From Rhexocercosporidium sp. MPI-PUGE-AT-0058 (taxonomy: Eukaryota; Ascomycota; Leotiomycetes; Helotiales), in assembly GCA_020746875.1 (NCBI GenBank), contig JAGTJL010000001.1, positions 4,278,001 through 4,342,000 on the forward strand: a stretch of DNA of 64,000 bases. The letters are read 5' to 3'. This document shows, piece by piece, positions 12,251-22,579 of the stretch; positions within the stretch are counted from its first letter, which is position 1; each line of letters opens with the position of its first letter. The position numbers and the translations under genes are program-made. Under the pieces are notes generated by a model. It saw only the letters and a list, made by a program, of their open reading frames with translations, was not told the DNA's origin and ran no database searches.

Positions 12251-12840
12251 ATGTCCACGTTCCGGAGAACTATCCCTCGAATTTCGGGAAACCTCGGTCT
12301 TCTCAGGAAGCCGTCCACAGCCATCCAAGCAAGAACCTTTCGAACTTCACCACACTTCACGTCAAATATCACTCCAATTCTGAGTAAAGATGCTATGCCT
12401 CGTTAGTAGTTCTTACAAACCATTTGAGAAAATCAAGATAATGCTAAATAAATCATAGCTGTTGGCCCCTATGTGAGCATGTCATCATCACTCCCCATAC
12501 CAAGTCTGACATCCCGCAGTCTCAAGCTATCAAGACTCCTCACGCAATCTACTGCTCTGGTCAACTTCCAGCAGACGCTCAAGGAAATATAGTTGAAGGC
12601 ACTATGGGAGAAAGAACTGCAGCTTGCTTGAAAGCCCTTTCGGCGGTTCTCACAGAGGCTGGATCTTCTCTTGATAGGATTGTCAAGGTACAGATCTTCC
12701 TTACGGATATGAAAGATTTTGGAGAGATGAATGCCGAGTATGAGAAGTTGATTAGACACAAGCCTGCGAGGAGCTGTGTGGCAGTCAAGCAGTTGCCCAA
12801 GGGGGTGGATATTGAGATTGAGTGCGTGGCATTGCCATGA
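12251..12840 (+). CDS. RidA/YjgF/UK114 family imine deaminase, probably mitochondrial (Mmf1-like)
   Basis: Three exons: 12251-12401, a 14-nt exon 12459-12472, and 12520-12840, 161 residues. The family hydrolyses reactive 2-aminoacrylate-type enamines/imines released by PLP enzymes; yeast Mmf1 does this in mitochondria. The first 45 or so residues are rich in Arg, Ser and Thr without acidic residues (MSTFRRTIPRISG onward), a good mitochondrial presequence. The tiny exon supplies VGPY, leading into SQAIKT, the family's N-terminal signature. Further blocks are YCSGQLPADAQGN, VKVQIFLTDMKDFGEMN and the C-terminal signature PARSCVAVKQLPKGVDIEIE with the conserved Arg. It ends 70 bp from the convergent galactonate dehydratase gene. 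Confidence 0.9.
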
Positions 12841-12910
12841 ATAGAAAACGCGTCCAAGTCAGACTTTCGCTCAGCAGAGAAAGATCATTCCTCTATGCTG
12901 TTTCAAGAAT

Positions 12911-14260
12911 TCACCACTCTCTCACTTCCCCGCCTGGCCCAAGGAACCCTGGAGATACCCAGGGCTCAGCTTCAGCAGACAGTTTTCTAACTTGCTCCTC
13001 GTCTATCTCGATCCCCAACCCGGGTCCCGTCAACAACTCGATATACCCATCCTTCACATTCCAGACCTCGGGATTCTTCGTGTAGCTAGTTAAATCCTGC
13101 GTTCCAGCATTGTAGTGGATGCCTAAACTCATTTCTTGGATTGCAAAATTGGCACTGCATGCATCGACCTGCACACACGCAGCGAGAGCAATCGGCCCAA
13201 GTGGGCAATGCGGTGCCAATGCTACATCATAAGTCTCACACATTGTTGCAATACGGCGAAGCTCTGAAATGCCGCCTACGTGACAGACATCTGGTTGCAA
13301 GATATCCACCGCGCCAGATTCGAGATACGGCTTCACGTCCCAGCGGCTGTGGAGCCTCTCGCCCAGGGCGATAGGTGTCGAGGTGTGCTGCGAGAGGTTC
13401 TTGATACCCTCGATATTCTCTGATAATAAGGGCTCTTCGATGAACATCGGTCGATGCGGCTCTAGGAGTTTAGCTAGTTGCTTCGCCATTGGTTTGTGGA
13501 TCCTGCCGTGGAAATCTATCCCGGCGTCCATCCCTAGACTTTTCACGGCTTTCAGTCGCTCCACGCAGGAATCTAGAGCAGATGGTGAGTCCATCCACCC
13601 TACGTCTTCGGTTGCGTTCATCTTGACGGCTTTGAAGCCTTGATCTTGGCGGCCTTTGCTGCGTTTTGTTAGGTGAGTCGTTCTGTTCGGGGAGGCGGGA
13701 TACTCACGCCTGGATCTCGACATCATCTGGACGATCACCTCCAATCCACGCATATACCTTCAATTTACTCCTGAGTTTCCCGCCAAGAAGCTGATAGATC
13801 GGTACGCCCAACTTTCGGCCTTTCAAATCCCACAAGGCAATATCGATCTTCGAGCATGAAATCAGCGTCTTCTCAGGAACTTAATCGTGAATACTTACAC
13901 CAGACAAAGCACTCATCAAGACCGATCCTCCACGATAAAAACCGAATCGATAGAGCAACTGCCAGGTGTGCTCGATATCACTTGATCCATTTAGCTGGCT
14001 TAGTTTTCTCAACGAAGGTATACCAACTCAGCTTCCATTCCGACGATTCGAGCCGTATAGGCATCTAAACAACCTTCGACTGCCTGCAAGTTTCATGTCA
14101 GTATAATTCTAATTCCAAATTCGAAAGATCAAGTACACACCTGTGTGTGGCCCTCTAAAGATGCCTCACCCCACCCTACCCCGCCATCCTCATCAGTTAT
14201 CTTGACGAACAACCATCTTGGCGGTACGCGGAAATATTCGACTGATTTGATCTTTGCCAT
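12911..14260 (-). CDS. D-galactonate dehydratase-like enzyme (enolase superfamily)
   Basis: Five exons: 14260-14141, 14083-14028, 13980-13899, 13847-13708 and 13658-12911, 381 residues. Enolase-superfamily sugar-acid dehydratase of the mandelate racemase subgroup, close to bacterial DgoD, which removes water from D-galactonate. Key elements seen are the metal/catalytic segment DFHGRIH, the metal ligands in FIEEPLL and [19 protein letters not shown], and the catalytic His in [13 protein letters not shown]. The C-terminus [17 protein letters not shown] is typical. The second intron uses an unusual donor (GTTGGT). I chose it because it yields EADDIEHTWQ, as expected for the family, and a 47-bp intron rather than a 29-bp one. 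The true substrate could be another aldonate. Confidence 0.88.
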
Positions 14261-15008
14261 TTCGGAACTTGCTGGTTTTCATTGAATGTGTCGTCTAAGC
14301 AGAACTTCGGTGAGATGGACTTGACCAAAGTTGGTTGCTTTGCTTTGACTCGGGCGGAATTGTCCCGACTAGAGCGATGTCGCTATGGTACTGCCGGTAC
14401 GTTGCCGATCTTCTTGCTCCACGTCCAAACACTAAGTACTGCCCAGTCACATTCAACAAGACTTCAACCATGCCGTCAAGAGTTTGGCCCTCTCCCTACC
14501 TTCCCGTCTTCTTCCATATGTACATTTTGGTCAAGAAGATGAGAGCCGCATTTCTGTTTGTTCTAAGATCCAAGTGGCCCACAGATTGAGATCAAATCAG
14601 TTACAGGTCCAGAATTGTAAGGATGCCTTTCTGGTCCAGAATGGTGAAGTTTCAAGATGATTCTAGATTCCAGACGTTCCCAATGTTCCTAAGCAGAATT
14701 TGAGCTGCTTGCATGTATCGTCGACTCTGGACCCTCTTGGACGTGACTGCCTTCTTTGAACCTGAGTCTGTATCTGCCTGGCCTTGGGTTTCAACAAAAT
14801 TGAGAAACCATCTTAAACTTCAAGAAGCTCCTACCTTCCTTCTCATGAGTGGCCTTCATCTTCTCTAGTCTCATGGACTGGACTTCTTCCTCAACAACAC
14901 ATCTCAGCAACATTCGTTACTTGTCCATTCATTCGTTACCTAATCCACCACACTCGCTATCTATCAGGTCGTTCGTTACAACAAGCAAGCTCGTGTGTCA
15001 TTCCAATC
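14261..15008. other. Intergenic, about 750 bp
   Basis: Promoter side of both the dehydratase gene (minus) and the MYND-finger gene (plus). No coding sequence, RNA or repeat is supported. Confidence 0.35.
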
Positions 15009-16510
15009 ATGTCAATGAAGTGCAACCCGGACGACATCACCTCAGATGTCGCTCCAGATATCACTCCACCAAAACCCCTAAAGATATACACATGCACACT
15101 CTGCAAGGTCAATTGTCCCCAAATCACCTTGCTCACTCTATGTGAGGTAAGTTCAGACTAAGAGCAATCTCTCATCTCCCTTTATGAAATAAAAACTCAC
15201 CAAAGAGGCATGCGGTTCTCCATATTGTAGCAAGTCATGCTTCGAGACCGACTACCCTGTCCATAGAATCCTTTGCGCGGGTGTCCATGACAATCTGCCA
15301 CTAGACCACCGCTGAGGGTTGCGCTTCCTCCACTGCCTAAAGGTTCCAGAGTGGGTATGGCTACAGGAGGATGTATACACAACGAAGATCAATACAATTC
15401 TTGAGAGGGTATCGAGGACAAATGTCGGTTACACTCATGGCCTTCAAGAGATCAACTTTCTCTGAGCGTCAATCACTCAAAACGACGAGAACCCCAACGT
15501 ACAGCCGACAAGAATCAATCCCGGTATGTCTTGTACCATCCTGAGACTTTCAAGACAGTCTTGAGTCTGAAAATCTAGTATTTTCTTGCTTTGTTCTTCA
15601 TCTGATCTTGCTAGATTCACATGCTGATTTGGCGACTTTTAGTCAGAGACCGACCCATGAGGAATTTCTGCGTCTATAATATGTGGGTTCCCAACCCCAC
15701 GGACAACATAAGCATTCGAGAAACTATTGGCCTTTGCGAGAAGTGGCTGGACCTTGATCGGGATCTTGGAGTGCCATCTGGGGAAATAGGACGGGCAACT
15801 CTGTAGGAAGACGTCAACCCCTTTCAATGTGCCACAATCGACTTGAGGATTTCAAAACTAACGGAGCAATTAGGCGTTCTTGGAAAGGAGATTTCATTTT
15901 CGATGCCGGTCCAAACTCCGGTGGGATCAATATGAAGGACCTTCGAGACATTGTGGATTTTCTTTCGTTGTGCCAAGAAGATCATCTTCCAGCGATGTCG
16001 AGGGATGAGAAGGAGACAAGATCAAGAAAACTCACAGTCGTGGTTTGGATTACCAGGGTCACAAGGAGAGTGACCGAAGGGCAGAAGTGAGTTTGCAGAT
16101 CACAAAGGAGCTCGGGGACAATGCTGATATCCAGACAGCCCGCGACAACCGAACTTCACTTGCCTTTGGACCACCCAATCCTACGCAAATGGCGTCAGCG
16201 TGCACCAGAACCACAAAGTCGATGGTCACATTTCTCATACCGAAATCGAGGTCGCGCAATAGAGCCAGAAAGAAAGGAGCCTCTGCTAGTAGTCTCGCCT
16301 ATGATACCGATGCTTGGGCCCATGGTAGAGGTCTTGAACGCAGTAAGATTGCCTCTCATCGCAGAAAAAGTCACCCAGCAATGTCTCCACACATATCTGG
16401 AGATGCAAGCCGGTCTAATCGAATCATATTGGGGAAGGGCAACTACGACTTCGATGCACAGCATGCCGAGGTATGGGTTAAATTCTTCCAAAAATATGGA
16501 GTTCAAATGA
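15009..16510 (+). pseudogene. MYND-type zinc-finger gene, apparently decayed after the finger
   Basis: The start is well formed. Exon 15009-15146 and exon 15208-15315 give 81 residues containing a complete MYND finger: C-x2-C-x12-C-x2-C-x4-C-x3-C-x7-H-x3-C (CTLC, CEAC, YCSKSC, VHRILC). A TGA at 15313 ends the frame. Protein-like sequence then continues in the same frame (15343-15462, including VPEWVWLQEDVYTT and GYTHGLQEINFL) to another TGA. Further protein-like pieces appear in other frames around 15880-16000 (MKDLRDIVDFL) and 16121-16510. This resembles the long C-terminal region of leotiomycete MYND proteins broken by stops and frame changes. Alternatives: a true short MYND protein of 81 residues, or a gene with unusual introns such as a weak GTCCAT donor that would remove the first stop. 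MYND fingers mediate protein-protein contacts. Confidence 0.5.
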
Positions 16511-17594
16511 CAGGAGCTTTTCCACCGGTCAGCAGGGACGCCCCACGTCATACCACCCCCCCGTTTTTGCTTCGTCGTTTCTGGAAGTATTGGCGGACCG
16601 ATTTTCGCAGATGTCAAGGTTGTATCGTGGAGAATTGCAAGGGGCGTGCTGGTTGTCATTTTGTACCCAAAGGTCATAATGGTTGGTCTTTCGTGTGCAA
16701 GAGACTGAGAGAGAGAGCAGCCAGGGAAGTTTCCGAAGTGGTTCTCGACAAGCGAGAGGATGAGAGTTCTTGAGTTTAGATAAGATTTGGATTTGCATTG
16801 GGATTGGCATTGGGCTTGTATGGTGCAGTAGCGTCTTGTATTAGCGATTGGAAGCGTCATGGATATACTTAGACATTAGAGCCGTAACCAACCACATTTA
16901 GCGATCTCGAAATCAGGTTTTATGGTCAAGATTGAGTCTCAGTGTAAAATTGAGTCCCCGGTCTGTTGATGTTATGGATCGGAAGTGGACGTTGGATCAT
17001 CAGAATTTTGAGGGGAAATGCAGAAGCAGATAGAACTAATGTTATCGAAGTTTGTCGTCCAGAAGGCAGTAAAATATGTTGTTTACTGAGAGACGACGGA
17101 TCTCGCTTACTTGGAGTATCCAGCTCCCAACCCCGGCAATGCTGTTCCAACAAATTCCCAGCGCTCTTAAAGCCCAGATCTCCTTTGTCAAAGTTCGATG
17201 ATTAAATCGCGACAAGGAACTTATCTGAAGTAGAAACACGGAGAGTTTTGAAAGAAGAAAAAGAAGAGGTTCGGATTTTCATGTCTTTTTCTGTTGATTT
17301 TCTTATGAAGTGTAGTACTGGTACTCACTTGGTTGAAATGCATGCTACCTAGGTACGCTTAGAGACATGACCATGACCACCTGGAAACGCCGAGCTTCAT
17401 GAACATGGCTGAATGACATGCTATGTTACAAGATATGCATATGCGTATGCAAGAATTTCATTTACCTGCTGACTTGCGGCACCTGTCATCTTCCTCTCCC
17501 CTCCCCACTCCCGCTTTTTCAGTGACTGGATTTGATGGCCGTCCTCCTTTGAACGACCTCTACCATTGGCTTATAGACAGACAGGTAGAAGTGT
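16511..17594. other. Intergenic, about 1.1 kb
   Basis: A plus frame is open to 16773 but has no recognisable features beyond possibly belonging to the decayed MYND locus. Nothing else is supported before the stop of the next minus-strand gene. Confidence 0.35.
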
Positions 17595-18860
17595 CTAACC
17601 ATCATCCTCATCCATCAACCCCAAACACTCCAACTCCGTCTTAATAATCCTCTCAAATTCCCCCCTCTCAATCCCCGCCACCCTAGCTAGCCGATACAGA
17701 CTCTTCACACTACTCCCAATATGCTGCTTAATGCCCACCTCGCTCTGCTCCCTCACCGCATGAGCAGCAGCTCTCTGCTCGAGTTTTGCTACCGTGTCGC
17801 TCCCGCTGCTACCTGTACTACTTCCTGGTCGCGGGTGTGCTAGACCTTCGATCTCGTGCTGTGATTGCGCTTGCGAGCTGTGTATGCTGTTGTAGGAGGC
17901 TGGATCTTCAGGGTTGCCTTCTGACCATGCCGCAGATGTATCGTGTAATTCCGGATGTTGGCTATGTGACAAGTGCTGCTGGAGTTCTGTTGTAATCTCG
18001 TCTTTCCCCAGCGAGGACTCGATGGCTCCATTCTGCTCTGCTTCGTCTGGATCGTGATTGTCCATTGCTGGCTGCACGGAGGCGTATTGTGCGTAATACG
18101 ACGCTTCCTCTTCTGCTGATTGGGGTGCCTCTACTCCTCCTTCTGCGCTTGAAGTGCCAGCCATGGACTGTGGAGCGGGCGAGTGTTTGGGAGCTGGTGT
18201 TCGTGCGGGTGTGTTGTCGTATTGTGCCCAGTAGTCATCATCGTCTTCTTCCTCCGCTTCGGGGGTGAGGAGACTGTTTGTGCCATTTGTGCGGTTGTAT
18301 GCGCTGAGATGGGTGCCGTTCTGATTCTGGGTCTGGCTTTGCTGACTTTGTGTTCGTGCCGTCTCGAATGCCCGCTCAGCGTCGGGAATGCTGCTCTCTC
18401 CCCATGTCTCCTTATTCTCACTATTTAACACATTGACTTCCCCGATCCTCCAGCCATCTCCCCCACCCATCTCGTCGTTCACACACCATATCAGCTTAAT
18501 GCCCAGCTCAATATCGGGTATGGAGATTAGACATTGCAGCGTCTCCTCGTCGATGCGTTTATATCTCGACTGCACACTGTCCCAATCGAGCTCTACTTCT
18601 CCAGAGACGGGATGTGGTTCGAAAGCTTCGTGCTTGACGACGGACTCGAGTTTTGATGCGTTCGCGCTGTCGTAGCAGAGGAGGGGAAGCCAGGGCTCGG
18701 AGGCGGTTGAGGAGAGAATCTGGACCCGCTGCCGAAGTATGGGGGAGAGGATTGGGAGGAGGGCGGTTGGTGGTGAGGGTGAGATGGTAGCTGCTGGTAG
18801 AGAGGCGAGGAGGGGTGCGAGGACCTGCTCTGTTCGTGGAGAGAGGATTGGTTCTTGCAT
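17595..18860 (-). CDS. Conserved fungal protein of unknown function, acidic and Gln/Ser-rich
   Basis: Single exon, 421 residues, no signal peptide or membrane segment. The N-terminal third looks folded (PWLPLLCYDSAN; the LDWDSVQSRYKRIDEETLQCLI segment; IELGIKLIWC). The middle is low-complexity and Gln/Asn/Ser-rich, with an acidic EEEDDDDYWAQYDNTP block echoed by EEEASYYAQYASV about 50 residues on. A conserved C-terminal helix-rich part follows (VGIKQHIGSSVKSLYRLARV, then GIERGEFERIIKTELECLGL). I recognise this architecture from uncharacterised single-copy Pezizomycotina proteins but know no function. The duplicated W/YAQY motif after an acidic run may be a short linear binding motif, which is inference. 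Confidence 0.82.
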   Translation of the reverse strand: MQEPILSPRTEQVLAPLLASLPAATISPSPPTALLPILSPILRQRVQILSSTASEPWLPLLCYDSANASKLESVVKHEAFEPHPVSGEVELDWDSVQSRYKRIDEETLQCLISIPDIELGIKLIWCVNDEMGGGDGWRIGEVNVLNSENKETWGESSIPDAERAFETARTQSQQSQTQNQNGTHLSAYNRTNGTNSLLTPEAEEEDDDDYWAQYDNTPARTPAPKHSPAPQSMAGTSSAEGGVEAPQSAEEEASYYAQYASVQPAMDNHDPDEAEQNGAIESSLGKDEITTELQQHLSHSQHPELHDTSAAWSEGNPEDPASYNSIHSSQAQSQHEIEGLAHPRPGSSTGSSGSDTVAKLEQRAAAHAVREQSEVGIKQHIGSSVKSLYRLARVAGIERGEFERIIKTELECLGLMDEDDG

Positions 18861-19442
18861 TGTGGTGTTGAGAGAGGTGTTGTGGTTGAGGGAGGGTTGC
18901 GATCACATGCCAATTCTGCACGGCCAATGACGGGAGGATGTCAACAAAGGAATAGATGGGACGAGATGTAAGCAGGACGATGGAATATCAAAGCTGCATT
19001 TAGTAAGAATGATAGGTAGCAAAAGAAGAGCTAAGAAATTGTGTAGTTGTATGTGAGAAAGACCACGAGGGGATGAAGAAAAGAGGCTGTTGTAAGCCCT
19101 TTTCATGATGCCCGGTGACTTCGAGGGCGGGCCATCTCGCTGAATGACTTTCCATCCGTCCGAATTTGGCGAGCGTTTTGCCGTTCGGTGGAAAGCATAT
19201 TTTTTGGGTGTGGAATCACGTGGAAATTCTCGCCGAAAGGAAGAAATTTTGACAGTAACATTGAGGCTGTATAAAGCAGGTTGTTTGCATGATTTATTCC
19301 ATATGAGCAACTGTGAACATTTCCTCGTAATGGTCTCAGAAGTTCCAAAGCTAAACAACAGATTGAGGTGATCGGCGACTTTGGTTTGGTTTGTGAGGCT
19401 GAAGAAGCTCTGGCCCATGCCCCGCCTTGTGGCTGGTGGGAA
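18861..19442. other. Intergenic left of the palindromic element
   Basis: Upstream side of the acidic protein gene. Open frames on the minus strand (18903-19418, 19103-19498) have no recognisable protein features. Nothing else is supported. Confidence 0.35.
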
Positions 19443-19443
19443 T

Positions 19444-19586
19444 TACAGTAAGGTGCCATAGGTATTTGCACCCCCCTTGCAAATACCACTTTTCTCAACC
19501 AGTGACAGTCCTCGTTTGGCAGTCTAATAGACTTGATTGGCTACTTATAGCAAGGGGGGTGCAAATACCTATGGCACCTTACTGTA
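19444..19586. mobile_element. MITE-like palindromic element with TA target duplication
   Basis: A 38-bp perfect inverted repeat, 19443-19480 against 19550-19587, encloses a 69-bp non-coding spacer. Read as a transposon, it has 35-bp terminal inverted repeats beginning CAGTAAGGTGCC, an element body of 19446-19584 (139 bp), and a flanking TA on each side (19444-19445 and 19585-19586). TA duplication and CAGT-type ends are the marks of Tc1/mariner/pogo-class elements, and the size is that of a MITE. The left arm also forms its own hairpin with the start of the spacer (10-bp stem 19461-19470 with 19478-19487, loop of Cs); the right arm does not. No coding capacity. A perfect match between the arms suggests a recent insertion or selection on the hairpin. 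Confidence 0.7.
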
Positions 19587-19587
19587 T

Positions 19588-19874
19588 GTAAGCTCGGTCC
19601 GGCTCGACTTTCCTTTCTTCCTGCCTTTTCCTTGGGCGGACTGACAACACCAAAAGCGTCGGCATCGGCATCACCACATTTTCTCCCTTCCTCCTTTCTT
19701 TCTACAGTTTTCTTCAATCAGCAATGCAAACAACTTGACAACCACCAGTACCATAAGCCTTTCTAATTTACAACATTACAAGACACTGGTTAATTAGTCC
19801 TGGTCTCCTACTGGCACATTTTTCCTGCCGTCACCTCTATCAAATAATACCTTCACGTGTCCCAGTTAACAGCC
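19588..19874. promoter_or_regulatory. Promoter and leader of the dioxygenase gene
   Basis: Pyrimidine-rich sequence (about 19600-19700) and an untranslated leader up to the ATG at 19875. The MITE-like element sits about 290 bp upstream of this start codon, so it may fall within the promoter. Confidence 0.4.
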
Positions 19875-21437
19875 ATGGAAGGTTTCTGCCGGGGTACAAG
19901 GCTGCTGGCTCGTACCCGGCTCTCATCCAAGCAATACGACAAGAGCATTAGGAGTTTCTCCGTCTCGCTCTGTAACCGGAATCACGTTGAACAGATCCAT
20001 CGCACCCCCCGGGCTACTGCATTGCCGAGAGGGTCTCGGGAACCTGCAGTGAGGCTTCAGCATCGGGGCGTATCTTCTGTTCCTGCTTCAGAGCTCTCCC
20101 AGCAGCTCAATGAAGCGAAATCGGATGAAGCGTGGCGGACAATGGAAAGCCCTGATGGTACACCTGACCTGAATATCGAGTATGTCAAAATTGGCGATAC
20201 CCCTGGGGCATTCCATCCCGTCTTCCTGCGCGATGCATGTACTTGCCCCAAATGCGTCGATCCATCTTCAACGCAGAAGCAATTTCAAACTACCGACATT
20301 CCAGCAACCATCAGAGCAAACTCAGTCAAGGTTCAGGATAATGGAGACGTTACCATCACGTGGGAAAACGATATTCCTGCATTTGGACCAGATCATATCT
20401 CTACCTTTCCGGCCAAGTTCTTCGAGATTCACCACACCACAACGAAAAGGCTCAAGGATCGTTCTGACTGTGTAACACCTCGGCTTTGGAACCGCCAACG
20501 GATTTCCGAGGAGCTGCAGTTTGTCAACTTCAATGACTATATGACTGATGACAAGCATCTTTACCGAGCCATTTTTAACCTAAATACTTATGGACTTCTG
20601 CTTCTTCGCAACGTTCCCGAATCGGAGGATTCGGTCGCGCAGATTGCCGGCCGCATTGGGACGATTAGAGACACATTCTATGGACGGACATGGGATGTGA
20701 AGTCTGTGCCGAAGGCCATCAACGTGGCATATACCCACCAGTTCCTTGGACTCCACATGGACCTACAGTATATGTCGAACCCTCCCGGATTTCAGCTTCT
20801 GCACTGCCTGAAGAATACCTGTGAGGGTGGCGACTCCTTGTTCAGTGACTCCTTCAATGCTGCCGAATGGCTTCAAGAGAGAGACGCAGATACACTCTGC
20901 ACTACGAATCTCGCATACCACTATCGCAACGCTGGAGAACACTACTACTATGAGCGTCCTGTGATAGAATACAGTGGACAACAGGTGGTAACCTCCAGCG
21001 GCAGGAAAAGGGCGTTCAAATTCGTCAACTACTCCCCGCCATTTCAAGCAACGTTACCAATCAACAAGCTAGGCCAGGGCTTTCTCATGCCGAGACTGGC
21101 GAGGGCGCTGCGCGAATTCGCTGAAGCCGTCGAGTCACCCAACAATCTATATGAATACCGATTGAAAGAAGGCGAGTGTGTCATGTTTAACAACAGGAGA
21201 GTGCTACACGGGAGGCGGGAGTTCGAGCCTGGCAATGGAGAGAGGTGGTTGAAGGGCACGTATATCGACACGGATGTTTTCAACAGCAAATGGCGCACCC
21301 TCCACGAACAGTACAAGGGGCAGGATATTATAAAGGAGGGAAGGAAGTATGTGCATCCTGGGGCGTTGGAAAAGGCTGAGGCGTATAGAGCCAGCAAGCG
21401 GGCCGACAAGGAGATGTATGAAGGACTGGCCCTGTAG
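19875..21437 (+). CDS. Gamma-butyrobetaine dioxygenase-like Fe(II)/2-oxoglutarate oxygenase
   Basis: Single exon, 520 residues. Start taken at the ATG at 19875 (context GCCATGG); the frame is open 18 nt further up but only to a GTG. Enzymes of this group hydroxylate gamma-butyrobetaine to L-carnitine or, in the sister group, trimethyllysine. The N-terminus (MEGFCRGTRLLARTRLSSKQ) is basic and could target mitochondria. The BBOX N-terminal zinc-binding segment is present (VFLRDACTCPKCVDPSSTQK, Cys at about 122, 124 and 127). The oxygenase core has the facial triad in LGLHMDLQY (His294, Asp296) and RRVLHGRREF (His445), with a 2OG-binding Arg nearby. The substrate within the carnitine pathway cannot be fixed from motifs alone. 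Confidence 0.88.
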   Translation: MEGFCRGTRLLARTRLSSKQYDKSIRSFSVSLCNRNHVEQIHRTPRATALPRGSREPAVRLQHRGVSSVPASELSQQLNEAKSDEAWRTMESPDGTPDLNIEYVKIGDTPGAFHPVFLRDACTCPKCVDPSSTQKQFQTTDIPATIRANSVKVQDNGDVTITWENDIPAFGPDHISTFPAKFFEIHHTTTKRLKDRSDCVTPRLWNRQRISEELQFVNFNDYMTDDKHLYRAIFNLNTYGLLLLRNVPESEDSVAQIAGRIGTIRDTFYGRTWDVKSVPKAINVAYTHQFLGLHMDLQYMSNPPGFQLLHCLKNTCEGGDSLFSDSFNAAEWLQERDADTLCTTNLAYHYRNAGEHYYYERPVIEYSGQQVVTSSGRKRAFKFVNYSPPFQATLPINKLGQGFLMPRLARALREFAEAVESPNNLYEYRLKEGECVMFNNRRVLHGRREFEPGNGERWLKGTYIDTDVFNSKWRTLHEQYKGQDIIKEGRKYVHPGALEKAEAYRASKRADKEMYEGLAL

Positions 21438-22069
21438 ATGGGCGCTGCTATCAATCTTCCTGAGCAGACGAGAGTGTAACGATCCTGGGTCGATGTCAAC
21501 GAGACTGTTTTGGGTAAGAATTCTGTAAGGTAGGATAGAAGTAGATGCGAACATGTGTACAAACAGAGCTGTCTGTCGATACTGCAAGACACATTATGAG
21601 AAGCTTTCCACGTTTTGTTATGACATGTGCATCGCCTTTTCTGACAAACCCTACGGGTCGAAAGGGAAAAGAAGGTTCGAGTCGCAACATTCAGAGGTCG
21701 CACATACAGGGCAAATAGTGAACATCTTTCTCGTTATCACTTAGCCCCTTCCACCGCTTCCCCCTCCTCCTTAAACCTCGCTAAAACCAGCCTCTAAGCC
21801 GTGCTGAGTTCAGCCACCCACAAAAGCTGCCCGAGAGCCCGCCTAGTATGGATAAACATGGGAAGGGAAAAGGAAAAGAGTCATACAAAACAAAAGAAAC
21901 CAACCAAAGTCCTATACTTCCCTACTACAAGCCAATGTCCATCGATCCCAAAAGAAGAAAAGTGTCGCAAGAGACAGAGAGAGGTAGACGATCCCTAGAA
22001 AGAACCTGCAAAAAGCAAAAAGAAATGTTCGAAGTATAATCAGAGTGACTCTCCAATTCGCAGATAGTT
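21438..22069. other. Intergenic, about 630 bp
   Basis: 3' side of the dioxygenase gene. A purine-rich tract (about 21850-22030) contains no supported gene. A T-rich run on the minus strand (22006-22022) lies downstream of the tRNA gene and could help end its transcription. Confidence 0.35.
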
Positions 22070-22168
22070 TGCGGCTTCTGTGGATCGAACACAGTGCCTC
22101 CAGATATCGGTTGATAGTGATCTGAAGTTGACTTCAGTCTGGCGCTCTCCCAAGTGAGCTAAAGCCGC
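22070..22168 (-). tRNA. tRNA-Phe (GAA) with an intron
   Basis: On the minus strand the sequence folds as a complete tRNA. Acceptor stem GCGGCTT pairs with AAGCCGC, with discriminator A at 22070. D-arm GCTC...GAGC. Anticodon stem CCAGA pairs with TCTGG around loop CTGAAGA, giving anticodon GAA. T-arm CTGTG-TTCGATC-CACAG. A 26-nt intron (about 22132 down to 22107) interrupts the anticodon loop one base 3' of the anticodon, the canonical place for nuclear tRNA introns. No T-run follows immediately. Confidence 0.95.
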
Positions 22169-22579
22169 TTTTGGGGGGTTGTATATATGATCGTGAGCTG
22201 CTTATTTGGGTACATGGCGGAGATAGTGGTTTCGCTGAAAGTGCTTTGTGGGAGGAGTGCTCCAGAGCTAGGGCTCGAAACTTTTGTGGAGAGACTGCAG
22301 GTGAGGTGGTGACTGGAGTTAGGAAATGTACCTCGGCCAGTCCTGGGAGTGTGGAGACGGGATAAGGATTGGAAGCTTAAAAGGCTTTGCAGGGGTGGAT
22401 GAGAGATGGAGGGGCATTTGGCTGGTCTCCCCGACTTGAGGATGACTACCTACAGGACAGGCGGGGTTCCTGTTCTTGAACCTGTAACAGCTCTTTCCCC
22501 CCTTTGGATGGTATTTATTCAATTCGCAGTATCTATTTATTAACTCCCTTTTCCCGTCGGTCTGTCTTACTTCATCATT
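22169..22579. other. Intergenic, about 410 bp
   Basis: 5' flank of the tRNA gene and 3' flank of the threonine aldolase gene. Nothing supportable found. Confidence 0.35.
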
